Below are positions 8,563-17,204 of a DNA stretch of 64,000 nucleotides, in pieces. The notes under the pieces are model-generated. The model was not told the DNA's origin. It saw nothing but the letters and a program-made list of their open reading frames with translations, and did not search any database. The translations under genes were made by a program, and so were the position numbers. Each line of letters begins with the position of its first letter. The stretch's first letter is position 1. The stretch spans positions 108,542 through 172,541 of the forward strand of contig NZ_KQ948559.1 of NCBI RefSeq assembly GCF_001514125.1, written 5' to 3'. Origin of the DNA: Streptomyces longwoodensis (GTDB lineage: Bacteria; Actinomycetota; Actinomycetes; Streptomycetales; Streptomycetaceae).

Positions 8563-9138
8563 TTACCTCAGCCGGGCCATCAGGGCGTGTTCCACCAGCG
8601 TGATCAGCGCACTCTTCGCGTCGGCACGGTGCCGGGCGTCCGTCGTGATGATCGGGGTGTCCGGTCCGATCTGCAGCGCCTCGCGCACCTCGTCGGGCGA
8701 GTAGGGCTGCTGTCCGTCGAAGCCGTTGAGGGCGATGACGAACGGCAGGCCGCTGTTCTCGAAGTAGTCCACCGCCGGGAAGCAGTCCGCCAGGCGCCGG
8801 GTGTCCACGAGCACCACCGCGCCGATGGCGCCGCGCACCAGGTCGTCCCACATGAACCAGAAGCGGTCCTGGCCGGGCGTGCCGAACAGGTACAGGATCA
8901 GGTCCTGGTCCAGGGTGATGCGGCCGAAGTCCATGGCCACCGTGGTGGTGGTCTTGTCCCCGGTGTGGGTGAGGTCGTCGATCCCCGCGCTGGCGGAGGT
9001 CATGACGGCCTCCGTGCGCAGCGGGTTGATCTCCGAGACGGCGCCCACGAACGTGGTCTTGCCGACGCCGAAGCCGCCCGCCACCACGATCTTCGCGGAG
9101 GTGGTGGCCCGCCCTCCGTCAGAGCTTGCGAAGTCCAC
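8563..9138 (-). CDS. cvnD: Conservon GTP-binding protein CvnD (upstream conservon)
   Basis: A 191-residue conservon GTPase with the same motifs as the copy at 3181-3771: P-loop GGFGVGKTTF, LFGTPGQDRF and ALNGFDG. The two differ in the first 19 residues and then at only two positions (S/N in YSPDEV, A/T near the C-terminus). A 125-base stretch (8813-8937) is identical to 3431-3555 at DNA level, while flanking parts differ by silent changes. The GTG start overlaps cvnC by 20 bases. Gene-conversion homogenisation is likely. Confidence 0.93.
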   Translation of the reverse strand: MDFASSDGGRATTSAKIVVAGGFGVGKTTFVGAVSEINPLRTEAVMTSASAGIDDLTHTGDKTTTTVAMDFGRITLDQDLILYLFGTPGQDRFWFMWDDLVRGAIGAVVLVDTRRLADCFPAVDYFENSGLPFVIALNGFDGQQPYSPDEVREALQIGPDTPIITTDARHRADAKSALITLVEHALMARLR

Positions 9139-9517
9139 TGAGCACCCTTTCGAGCAGCGTCACGTCCGGTGCGCCGCCGTTGTTCTCGTCGCCACCCGGC
9201 TGGTGGATGGCGACCAGGCCGGCCTCGGCGAGGTCCGCGACCAGGATCCGCGCCACGCCGAGCGGCATGGCGAGCAGCGCCGACACCTCGGCCACCGACT
9301 TGACCTCACGGCACAGGTGGCAGATGCGCTGGTGCTCGGGAAGCAGTCCCATGAGCGCTGCCGGGTCGGCCGTGGTGCTGATCAGCGCCTCGATGGCGAG
9401 CTGGTAGCGCGGCCGGGTCCGGCCACCGGTCATCGCGTACGGACGCACCAGCGGCTGGTCGCCCTCGTCCCCGTACGGCTCGGCGTACGGATCATGATGG
9501 GCGGTGGGCGGGGTCAT
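9119..9517 (-). CDS. cvnC: Conservon DUF742 protein CvnC (upstream conservon)
   Basis: A 132-residue DUF742 protein, much shorter than the paralogue at 3752-4324 because it lacks most of the Pro/Gly-rich N-terminal extension. The shared domain begins at QPLVRPYAMTGGRTRPRYQL and ends LLERVLSGLRKL. Start ATG has GGAGG close upstream. It lies 112 bases after cvnB and overlaps cvnD by 20 bases. Confidence 0.92.
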   Translation of the reverse strand: MTPPTAHHDPYAEPYGDEGDQPLVRPYAMTGGRTRPRYQLAIEALISTTADPAALMGLLPEHQRICHLCREVKSVAEVSALLAMPLGVARILVADLAEAGLVAIHQPGGDENNGGAPDVTLLERVLSGLRKL

Positions 9518-9629
9518 GAATCCTCCGGGCGGGACAGCAAGTCTCGGTCAGTCGTGCCGTCTGACGGGGCCGTGGGGGGATTGTGGCGGCCGGACGGTGA
9601 TTTGGTGAGGCGGGTGGATCCGGAAGCGG

Positions 9630-10052
9630 TCAGTGGAGCAGACTGCCTTGCAGTTCGGCGCGCAGGTCGGGCGTGAGCACCGCGCCCGCGCGGTCGACGA
9701 GCAGCGCCATCTCGTAGCCGACGAGGCCGATGTCGCACTCGGGGTGCGCGAGGACGGCGAGGGACGAGCCGTCCGAGACGGACATGAGGAAGAGGAATCC
9801 CCGTTCCATCTCGACGACGGTCTGCGCCACGCTGCCGCCCTCGAAGATCCGGGAGGCCCCGGCCGTCAGCGACGTGAGGCCGGAGGCCACCGCCGCCAGC
9901 TGGTCTGCGCGGTCGCGGGGGAAGCCCTCCGACATCGCCAGCAGCAGACCGTCGGCGGACACGACGACGGTGTGGGACACCCCCGGGGTGTTGTCCACGA
10001 AGTTCGTGATCAACCAGTTGAGGTTCTGTGCCGCCTGGCTCATCTGGCTCAA
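9630..10052 (-). CDS. cvnB: Conservon roadblock/LC7 protein CvnB (upstream conservon)
   Basis: A 140-residue roadblock/LC7 protein close to the copy at 4421-4843 (shared NLNWLITNFVDNTPGVSHTV and RAELQGSLL end). The start is taken as TTG at 10052, directly after the cvnA TAG, with AGGAG six bases before it; an ATG three codons in (MSQAAQ) is the conservative alternative. The cvnA stop and cvnB start are adjacent, so coupled translation is expected. Confidence 0.9.
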   Translation of the reverse strand: MSQMSQAAQNLNWLITNFVDNTPGVSHTVVVSADGLLLAMSEGFPRDRADQLAAVASGLTSLTAGASRIFEGGSVAQTVVEMERGFLFLMSVSDGSSLAVLAHPECDIGLVGYEMALLVDRAGAVLTPDLRAELQGSLLH

Positions 10053-13000
10053 CTAACGCTCCTGCTGGTGAGTGGGGCTGGGGAAGCTGCCCGTCTGGCC
10101 GTTGCCGGCCTGACGACCCTGCGCGATGCCCCGACGGAGATTGGTCAGCCGCCCGCGCACGTCGTCAGGCGCACGCGAGACCTGCGGACCGGCTTGGTGC
10201 TGTTGCTGCTGAGCCGTCCCCGGGACGAGGTTCGCCCGGGGCACCCGGCGTGGCAGGCCGGAGGTGGTCACGCCACCCGCGGCCGGCTGCCGGACCCGCT
10301 CCGCCTGCCGCACGAGCTCGTCGTTGGGCGAGGTGCGCCAGGAGGCCGAAGCGGAACGCTGGGGGGCAGCCGGAGCCGGAGCCTGCGGCTGCTGCTGGGG
10401 GGCCTGCGGGGCCTGGGGACCCGCGGCGGGGGCGTCGCCCTGCTGCCCACCGTGGAACCAGTTGGTCTCCAGGGTGTCGTACAGCGGGGTACGGCCGTCG
10501 CCCGGGCCCTGGGCCGGGGGCAGCGCCTCCGGCTCGGGACGGGCCGGCCGCTGCGGGGCGTAGCCGCCCGGCCCCTGGGGCCGCTCGAACTGGCCCGTGG
10601 CGGACGGGTCCTGGCGCTCGGGCAGGACGTGCCGGCCGGTGGCCGACGGGTCCTGGCCCGGCACGGGGAACTGTCCGGTGGAGCCGTTGTCGTACGCCTG
10701 CGGGGCGGTGAACCGGCCCGGGCCCGCGGGGGCGTTCGGCGCCGAGGTGCCGAAGACGTCCGAGCGGACGAACCCGTTGTCCGACCGGTCGGTGCGACCG
10801 GGGGCCTGCGGGGCGTGACCCGCGTCCTGACGGCCGCCCGGGACCGGGAACTGCCCGGTCTGCTGCGGTCCGCCCACCGGCGGGAACTGCCCGGTGTCCT
10901 GGGGACGGGGGAACTGGCCCGTGTTCTGGCCGCCGTTGGCGCCCGGGCGGCCGTAGTCGCCCTGGGGAACCTGGCGGTCGTCGATCCGGGGGATCTCCGA
11001 GGTGGACCCGGGACCCTGGCGGTCGTCGACGCGCGGCAGCTGCGAGGTGCGGGCGACGTCCGGCTCGTCATGGCCGCGCGGGGCGTCCAGCGCACCGCGG
11101 CCGACCTGCGGCTGGGCGTTCTCGTCACCCCAGCTCGGCACGCGCTGCTGGGCGTTGCCGCCGGGCAGCTCGGCCCGGGGACCGCCCGGCAGCTGCGGCC
11201 GGCGGCCGCGGCCGGGACGCCCGGCGCCCTCGGTGCCGCGCTGCGGCGGCACCGGGGCACGGCCGCCGAACATGTCCTGACCCTGACCCTGACCGTTCTG
11301 GCCCGCCGGACCACCCTGGCCGGACGCCTGGAGGCCCTGCGGGGCGGCCGGGGCCTGCCCGCCGAAGCCGGCACCCGCGCCGGCCGGGGCCGGACGGCCC
11401 TGCTGCGGACCCTGCGGACCGCGGCCGTTGCCCTGGCCCGCGCCGGGGGCACCGTCGCGGCCGGGTAGCGCGGCCCGGGGACCCTGGCCGGCGGCCAGCC
11501 GGCCCGCGCCCGCGGGACCGGCGCCGAGGGCACCGCCCTGCGCGGGGGCGCCCCCGAGGGCACCACCGGACTGGGCCTGGCGGCGCGCCGCGGCGGCACC
11601 GGCGGCGGCCTGCGCGGCGGCGGGGCCGCCGGAGACACCGCCCTGGCCCGGCTTGGGCTGCGGCTTCTTGCCGCCCTGGGCGACGTCCACGGGCAGCATG
11701 ACCAGCGCGGTCGTACCACCGGAGTCGGACGGGCGCAGCTGGATGCGGATGCCGTGGCGCTGCGACAGACGACCGACCACGAACAGACCCATGCGGCGGG
11801 AGACCGAGACGTCCACGGTGGGCGGCGACGCCAGCCGCTCGTTGATCGCGGCGAGGTCCTCGGGGGAGAGGCCGATGCCGGTGTCGTGGATCTCGATCAG
11901 GACGCGGCCGTCGGGCAGGGCGTGACCGGTGACCTTGACCTTGGTCTGCGGCGAGGAGAACGACGTCGCGTTCTCCAGCAGCTCGGCGAGCAGGTGCACG
12001 AGGTCGTTGACCACGCGGCCGGCGACCTCGGTCGTCGGCACGGAGGCCAGCTCGATGCGCTCGTACTGCTCCACCTCGGACGCGGCGGCGCGGAGCACGT
12101 CGACCAGCGGGACCGGACGGGTCCACCGACGGCCGGGCTCCTCACCCGCGAGGACGAGGAGGTTCTCACCGTTACGGCGCATGCGGGTCGCGAGGTGGTC
12201 GAGCTTGAACAGCGAGGACAGCTGGTCCGGGTCGGCCTCGCGCGACTCCAGCTCGGAGATGAGCGAGAGCTGGCGCTGGATGAGGCCCTGGGAGCGGCGC
12301 GAGAGGTTGGTGAACATCGCGTTGACGTTGCCCCGCAGCAGGGCCTGCTCGGCGGCGAGGCGGACCGCCTCGCGGTGCACGTCGTCGAAGGCCGCGGCCA
12401 CCTGGCCGATCTCGTCGCGGGAGTGCACACCGACCGACTCCACGGAGGTGTCCACGTCCTGGGGGTCGGTCTCGGACAGCTGCTTGACCAGCTCGGGCAG
12501 GCGGTCCTGGGCGACCTTGGTGGCGGTCTCCTGGAGCCGGCGCAGCGAGCGGATCATGGACCGGGCGACGATGAAGGCGCCGACCAGCGAGACACCGAGC
12601 ACGAGCAGGATCAGCGCACCGGAGATGATGGCCTCGCGCTCCGACTCGGCGCGCAGCTGACGGGCCTTCTGCTCCATGTCCTCGAGCAGCGTGTGCTCGA
12701 TGTTCTTCATCTGGCTGATCTTGGTGCCGCTGGCGTCGAGCCAGTCCTTCCAGGACCGGCGGTCCAGCGACTGCAGACCGCTGGCCGAGGCGAACGCGCG
12801 GTTGGCGTACTTGTCGGCCTGCAGGATGGTCGCGTTGTTCTGCAGGATCGGGCGCAGCAGTTCCTCGGCGCCGGAGTCGCCGTAGATGCTGCGGAAGATG
12901 GCGAGCTCGGAGTCCTCGCTCTCGAGCGCCATCTCGCCGTAGGTGCGGTCGTTGTCGGAGAGCTTGCCGGCCGTCTCGTCGTTGGACGGCAGCGCCGAGG

Positions 13001-13877
13001 CGAGCACGGCCCGCTGCATCGACGAGTACTCCTTGGCGGCGGAGAAGGCCGCCAGGGCGCGGGTGCGCTGGATCATGTCCGGGTTGCTGGTGGCCTCGGC
13101 CATGTCCTGGGAGAGGTCGACCAGCCGGCTGATCAGACGGTGGTAGCCCTCGACCGTCTGCATCGCGTTGCCGTCGGCGGCGTACGCGGTGCTGCGGATC
13201 TTCGCCAGGGTGCCGAGGTCGCTGACCAGGCCGACGATGTTGTCGCGGACGCCCTGGAGGTTGCCGTCCTTGCTGGAGGTGTCGATCGCCTCGGAGGCGT
13301 CGACGAAGGCGGCCAGGGTCTGGTCGGTCTGGTCGCGCACGCCCTTGACGTCGGCCAGGCGGTCGCTGTGCGACAGCACACCGGCCGACTGGTCGCGCTC
13401 GGTCTGCAGCGCGGTGGCCAGTTCGGTGGCCTGCTTGGTCATCTCCGTCAGCAGCTTCATGTTGTCGAGCTGCTGGATGTCTTCCATCGACTGGTCGATG
13501 CGCAGCGCGCCCAGCGAGGTGGCCGCGACCACGGGGAGGGTCAGCAGCGCCACCAGGCGCGTGGAGATGCGCCAGTTGCGCAGCGCGACCCGGGGGCCGG
13601 GGTCGGTGGCACCCTTGGGCGGCTTGACCGGGGGTATGGGGGCGGTGGGGCCCGGGGACCCCGCGCCGGCGGTTCCGCCGGAGCGGCCCGAGGACCCGGA
13701 GGTGGCCGACGAGGCGGTCGCGCCGGGGCGCCCGGGGCGGTCACCACCGTCACCGGACGGTGCCGGGCCCGGGTTCTGGGCGTGCTGGGGCGAGGAGCTG
13801 ACGGCCATGGGGCCAGTCCCGCCGCGCGGCTCCGGCTCCGCCGAAGCGCTGCCATCCCTCTTGAAACGTCCCTGCAC
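10053..13877 (-). CDS. cvnA: Conservon sensor-kinase-like membrane protein CvnA (upstream conservon)
   Basis: A 1274-residue CvnA. Pro/Gly-rich N-terminus, membrane segment at about 106-126, a helical nitrate/nitrite-sensing-like extracytoplasmic region, second membrane segment at about 414-437, HAMP-like linker, GHKL ATPase with N-box LLAELLENATSF (about 625) and G1 box DTGIGL (about 665), then over 500 residues of Gln/Gly/Pro-rich sequence with repeated TGQFP units, and the conserved basic tail QVSRAPDDVRGRLTNLRR (about 1231-1252). The frame is open up to 14225, but GTG at 13877 is chosen because AGAGGTTG lies eight bases before it, exactly as in the other cvnA. Confidence 0.9.
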   Translation of the reverse strand: MQGRFKRDGSASAEPEPRGGTGPMAVSSSPQHAQNPGPAPSGDGGDRPGRPGATASSATSGSSGRSGGTAGAGSPGPTAPIPPVKPPKGATDPGPRVALRNWRISTRLVALLTLPVVAATSLGALRIDQSMEDIQQLDNMKLLTEMTKQATELATALQTERDQSAGVLSHSDRLADVKGVRDQTDQTLAAFVDASEAIDTSSKDGNLQGVRDNIVGLVSDLGTLAKIRSTAYAADGNAMQTVEGYHRLISRLVDLSQDMAEATSNPDMIQRTRALAAFSAAKEYSSMQRAVLASALPSNDETAGKLSDNDRTYGEMALESEDSELAIFRSIYGDSGAEELLRPILQNNATILQADKYANRAFASASGLQSLDRRSWKDWLDASGTKISQMKNIEHTLLEDMEQKARQLRAESEREAIISGALILLVLGVSLVGAFIVARSMIRSLRRLQETATKVAQDRLPELVKQLSETDPQDVDTSVESVGVHSRDEIGQVAAAFDDVHREAVRLAAEQALLRGNVNAMFTNLSRRSQGLIQRQLSLISELESREADPDQLSSLFKLDHLATRMRRNGENLLVLAGEEPGRRWTRPVPLVDVLRAAASEVEQYERIELASVPTTEVAGRVVNDLVHLLAELLENATSFSSPQTKVKVTGHALPDGRVLIEIHDTGIGLSPEDLAAINERLASPPTVDVSVSRRMGLFVVGRLSQRHGIRIQLRPSDSGGTTALVMLPVDVAQGGKKPQPKPGQGGVSGGPAAAQAAAGAAAARRQAQSGGALGGAPAQGGALGAGPAGAGRLAAGQGPRAALPGRDGAPGAGQGNGRGPQGPQQGRPAPAGAGAGFGGQAPAAPQGLQASGQGGPAGQNGQGQGQDMFGGRAPVPPQRGTEGAGRPGRGRRPQLPGGPRAELPGGNAQQRVPSWGDENAQPQVGRGALDAPRGHDEPDVARTSQLPRVDDRQGPGSTSEIPRIDDRQVPQGDYGRPGANGGQNTGQFPRPQDTGQFPPVGGPQQTGQFPVPGGRQDAGHAPQAPGRTDRSDNGFVRSDVFGTSAPNAPAGPGRFTAPQAYDNGSTGQFPVPGQDPSATGRHVLPERQDPSATGQFERPQGPGGYAPQRPARPEPEALPPAQGPGDGRTPLYDTLETNWFHGGQQGDAPAAGPQAPQAPQQQPQAPAPAAPQRSASASWRTSPNDELVRQAERVRQPAAGGVTTSGLPRRVPRANLVPGTAQQQQHQAGPQVSRAPDDVRGRLTNLRRGIAQGRQAGNGQTGSFPSPTHQQER

Positions 13878-14493
13878 TAGCGTCGCAACCTCTGGACCAG
13901 GCGCCCCTCCGCGTGAACGGAAGGACGGTGTCGGCGTCTTGAGGGGCGTCCTGAATACGCCCCCCGGTGGTCGTGAGTGACCTGGCGCAGGTTCCCCCTT
14001 CTCGCCGCCACTCGGCGCTGGTGTGCGCCCCTGCGCGCCGGCTCGATCCTGCGGCGGTCCGTGGAATTCCAGCACAGTGCCGGATCTCCAACAAGGTGTG
14101 TTGGCCGGGCTGTGACATGTGTGACACGCCGTGAGGGGCGCGTCACCGCTCGTGGAAAGTCTTCGGGCAGATAGCGGACAGAGCTGGGCGTTTCGGTGGG
14201 GCGCGCCTCGTGTCCCAGTCGCCATGATCAGGAGCGGAATGATGGCTTCAGGGGCTCAATGTCCGTTTGGTGAAGGTCGATTGTCCGTCTGAATTTGCCT
14301 GTTTGAACACGAGTAAGTGAGGAAACTCACACGCGCCCGGTGGCACTCCGTGCCGTGCGGGGGGAATCGGATGTCTAGCCTGACGCTTTACAGACCTGGC
14401 AGGACCGACAACCGGCGCCCCTGCGTGAGGCCGTCCGCGTCCTCCGCCGCGCCCCGAGACGAACAGGGTCAGTCAACAGTGGAGACCACGACG
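13878..14493. other. Divergent intergenic region upstream of cvnA
   Basis: 616 bases between cvnA (minus) and the 56-residue gene (plus). It contains a direct repeat TGTGACA-TG-TGTGACA near 14111-14126 and, on the plus strand, GGGAAT (14362-14367) followed 18 bases later by CTT, loosely like an ECF (SigR-type) promoter. Neither is strong. The cvnA frame stays open to 14225 but the upstream part lacks a ribosome site and is assumed untranslated. Confidence 0.45.
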
Positions 14494-14664
14494 ATGTTCC
14501 GCAAGATCGCCAACCCGCGGCGCACCACCCTGGCGCACCTCGAGGGTGCCGACGACCTCCAGACCCCGCCGCAGCCGGAGCACCCCGTCGACCTGCCCGC
14601 CCAGACCGCGAACCCCCGGCGCACCATCCTGATGGAGGTCCCGGAGCCGGCCGCCGCCGAGTAG
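14494..14664 (+). CDS. Small protein with duplicated ANPRRT motif
   Basis: A 56-residue protein starting MFRKIANPRRTTLAHLE. The motif ANPRRT-x-L occurs twice, near residues 6-13 and 38-45, separated by a Pro/Gln/acidic linker; the C-terminus is EPAAAE. No signal peptide, membrane segment or Cys is present. The ATG has GGAG nine bases upstream; the frame is open further 5' but without a ribosome site. It is divergent from the cvnA operon and ends before a strong terminator. Function is unknown. Confidence 0.65.
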   Translation: MFRKIANPRRTTLAHLEGADDLQTPPQPEHPVDLPAQTANPRRTILMEVPEPAAAE

Positions 14665-14757
14665 GGCGCGGCAGCGCCGACGCGAGCCGCAGCACGGCCG
14701 CCGCTCCACCGGCCGGCGTCCACCGTCGATCATGCAGCGCGGCAGCCCACGGATGTC

Positions 14758-14785
14758 AAGGGCGCCCCCGGCCGGGGGCGCCCTT
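14758..14785 (+). terminator. Hairpin terminator
   Basis: Twelve-base arms AAGGGCGCCCCC and GGGGGCGCCCTT around a GGCC loop, placed about 95 bases after the small-protein stop and before the FAA hydrolase gene. Confidence 0.8.
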
Positions 14786-14843
14786 CCGCGTTAGCCTGGA
14801 GCGTCAGACTCCAGCAGCGAACAGATCAGGGGCCAACCAACCC

Positions 14844-15629
14844 GTGCGCATCGCCAGGTTCTCCATCGACGGGAACGTCGCCTTCGGCGCGGTCGAGGGC
14901 GACAAGCCGGACGAGCTCGTCCTCGACATCATCAAGGGCATCCCGTTCGCGGAACACGAGCTCTCCGGCACCAAGGTGCCGCTGAGCAAGGTCCGGCTCC
15001 TGCCGCCCGTGCTCCCCAACAAGGTCGTGGCCTTCGGCCGCAACTACGCCCAGCACGCGCGCGAGCTGGGCAACGAGGTGCCGGACGCCCCGTTCGCCTT
15101 CTTCAAGCCGTCCACCTCGGTGATCGGCTCCGGCGACGCCATCCAGTACCCGTCCTTCTCCGCCGACCTGCACCACGAGGCGGAACTCGCCGTGGTCATC
15201 GGGCGGATGTGCCGCGAGGTCCCGCGCGAGCGCGTGCAGGACGTGATCTTCGGCTACACCTGCGCCAACGACGTCACCGCGCGCGACGTGCAGAAGCGCG
15301 AGAAGCAGTGGGCCCGGGCCAAGGGCTTCGACACCTCCTGCCCGCTCGGCCCCTGGGTGGAGACCGGGCTGGACCTCGCGACCGCCTCGGACCTCACCGT
15401 CCAGCTCACCGTCAACGGCGAGCAGCGCCAGCTCGGCCGGACGAGCGAGATGATCCACTCGATCGAGGACCTGATCGTCAACATCACCGAGGCCATGACG
15501 CTGCTCCCGGGCGACGTCGTCCTCACCGGCACCCCGGCTGGGGTCGGCCCCCTCACCGTCGGCGACGAGGTCGCCGTCACCATCGAAGGCATCGGCACTC
15601 TCACCAACAAGGTTGTCAAGCGTGGCTAG
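14844..15629 (+). CDS. Fumarylacetoacetate hydrolase family protein
   Basis: A 261-residue FAH-family enzyme. Typical features are KVVAFGRNYAQHARELG, the metal-binding acidic set (EAELAVVIG, and YTCANDVTARD) and the C-terminal GTPAGVGPL signature with TVEGIG-like end. Members hydrolyse or decarboxylate beta-diketo acids or 2-hydroxyhepta-diene-dioate-type compounds, often in aromatic degradation; the substrate is not predictable here. The GTG start has AGGGG upstream. The stop overlaps gltX by 8 bases, so the two genes are co-transcribed. Confidence 0.88.
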   Translation: MRIARFSIDGNVAFGAVEGDKPDELVLDIIKGIPFAEHELSGTKVPLSKVRLLPPVLPNKVVAFGRNYAQHARELGNEVPDAPFAFFKPSTSVIGSGDAIQYPSFSADLHHEAELAVVIGRMCREVPRERVQDVIFGYTCANDVTARDVQKREKQWARAKGFDTSCPLGPWVETGLDLATASDLTVQLTVNGEQRQLGRTSEMIHSIEDLIVNITEAMTLLPGDVVLTGTPAGVGPLTVGDEVAVTIEGIGTLTNKVVKRG

Positions 15630-17103
15630 CGCACCCTCCCCTGTACGCGTCCGTTTCTGTCCGTCGCCCACCGGCAACCCGCACGTGGGCCTGGTGCGCA
15701 CCGCCCTGTTCAACTGGGCGTTCGCCCGCCACCACCAGGGCACCCTCGTCTTCCGCATCGAGGACACCGACGCGGCCCGCGACTCGGAGGAGTCGTACCA
15801 GCAGCTGCTGGAGGCGATGCGCTGGCTCGGCTTCGACTGGGACGAGGGCCCCGAGGTCGGCGGTCCGCACGCGCCGTACCGCCAGTCGCAGCGCATGGAC
15901 CTGTACGCGGACGTCGCCCGCAAGCTGCTGGACGGCGGGTACGCCTACCACTGCTACTGCTCCCAGGAGGAGCTGGACACCCGCCGCGAGGCCGCCCGCG
16001 CGGCCGGCCGGCCCTCCGGCTACGACGGCCACTGCCGCGACCTGTCCGAGGCGCAGGTCGAGGAGTACCGGGCGCAGGGCCGCGCGCCCATCGTCCGGTT
16101 CCGGATGCCGGACGAGACGATCACCTTCACCGACCTGGTCCGCGGCGAGCTGACCTTCACCCCGGAGAACGTGCCGGACTACGGCATCGTCCGCGCCAAC
16201 GGTGCCCCGCTGTACACGCTGGTCAACCCGGTCGACGACGCGCTGATGGAGATCACGCACGTCCTGCGCGGCGAGGACCTGCTCTCCTCCACCCCGCGCC
16301 AGATCGCCCTGTACAAGGCGCTGATCGAGCTGGGCGTCGCCAAGGGCGTCCCCGAGTTCGGCCACCTGCCCTACGTCATGGGCGAGGGCAACAAGAAGCT
16401 CTCCAAGCGCGACCCGCAGGCCTCGCTCAACCTCTACCGCGAGCAGGGCTTCCTGCCCGAGGGCCTGCTCAACTACCTCTCGCTGCTCGGCTGGTCCCTC
16501 TCCGCCGACCAGGACATCTTCACGCGCGAGGAGCTGGTCGCGGCCTTCGACGTCAAGGACGTCAACCCCAACCCGGCGCGCTTCGACCTGAAGAAGTGCG
16601 AGGCCATCAACGGCGACCACATCCGGCTGCTGGACGTGAAGGACTTCACCGAGCGCTGCCGCCCTTGGCTCCAGGCCCCGTTCGCCCCCTGGTCGCCGGA
16701 GGACTTCGACGAGGCCAAGTGGCAGGCGATCGCCCCGCACGCCCAGACCCGGCTGAAGGTGCTGTCCGAGATCACCGACAACGTCGACTTCCTCTTCCTG
16801 GCCGAGCCGGCCGTCGACGAGGCGAGCTGGGCGAAGGCGATGAAGGAGGGCAGTGACGCGCTGCTGCGCACCGCCCGCGAGAAGCTGGAGGCGGCCGACT
16901 GGACCTCCCCGGAGTCGCTGAAGGAGGCCGTCCTGGCCGCCGGTGAGGCCCACGGCCTCAAGCTCGGCAAGGCGCAGGCCCCGGTCCGCGTCGCCGTCAC
17001 CGGCCGCACGGTCGGCCTGCCGCTGTTCGAGTCCCTCGAGGTGCTGGGCAAGGAGAAGTCCCTGGCCCGCATCGACGCGGCCCTGGCGCGGCTGACCGCG
17101 TAA
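15622..17103 (+). CDS. gltX: Glutamyl-tRNA synthetase
   Basis: A 493-residue class I synthetase charging tRNA-Glu. The HIGH-equivalent lies in SPTGNPHVG (residues 15-23) and the KMSKS-equivalent is KKLSKRD near residue 259. Length and domain order fit a bacterial discriminating GluRS. The GTG at 15622 overlaps the preceding stop codon, with AAGG upstream. The nearby cluster of three tRNA-Glu genes is notable, since this enzyme serves protein synthesis and tetrapyrrole synthesis. Confidence 0.95.
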   Translation: MASAPSPVRVRFCPSPTGNPHVGLVRTALFNWAFARHHQGTLVFRIEDTDAARDSEESYQQLLEAMRWLGFDWDEGPEVGGPHAPYRQSQRMDLYADVARKLLDGGYAYHCYCSQEELDTRREAARAAGRPSGYDGHCRDLSEAQVEEYRAQGRAPIVRFRMPDETITFTDLVRGELTFTPENVPDYGIVRANGAPLYTLVNPVDDALMEITHVLRGEDLLSSTPRQIALYKALIELGVAKGVPEFGHLPYVMGEGNKKLSKRDPQASLNLYREQGFLPEGLLNYLSLLGWSLSADQDIFTREELVAAFDVKDVNPNPARFDLKKCEAINGDHIRLLDVKDFTERCRPWLQAPFAPWSPEDFDEAKWQAIAPHAQTRLKVLSEITDNVDFLFLAEPAVDEASWAKAMKEGSDALLRTAREKLEAADWTSPESLKEAVLAAGEAHGLKLGKAQAPVRVAVTGRTVGLPLFESLEVLGKEKSLARIDAALARLTA

Positions 17104-17124
17104 CCGTCCGCGGGACACACGCCG

Positions 17125-17158
17125 AGGGGCGGCACCGGGTGCACCGGTGCCGCCCCTT
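17125..17158 (+). terminator. Hairpin terminator after gltX
   Basis: Thirteen-base perfect arms GGGGCGGCACCGG and CCGGTGCCGCCCC with a five-base loop, beginning about 22 bases after the gltX stop. Confidence 0.82.
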
Positions 17159-17204
17159 CGCCGTCTCCCGGACACCGGGGTGCGGCGCGGGTTACGGTCG
17201 GTGC

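Noticed and set aside
13878..14225. N-terminal extension of the upstream CvnA
   Set aside because: No ribosome site; the GTG at 13877 has the same leader as the other cvnA.
14362..14388. SigR-like promoter before the 56-residue gene
   Set aside because: The spacing fits but the -10 element is CTT rather than GTT, too weak to call.
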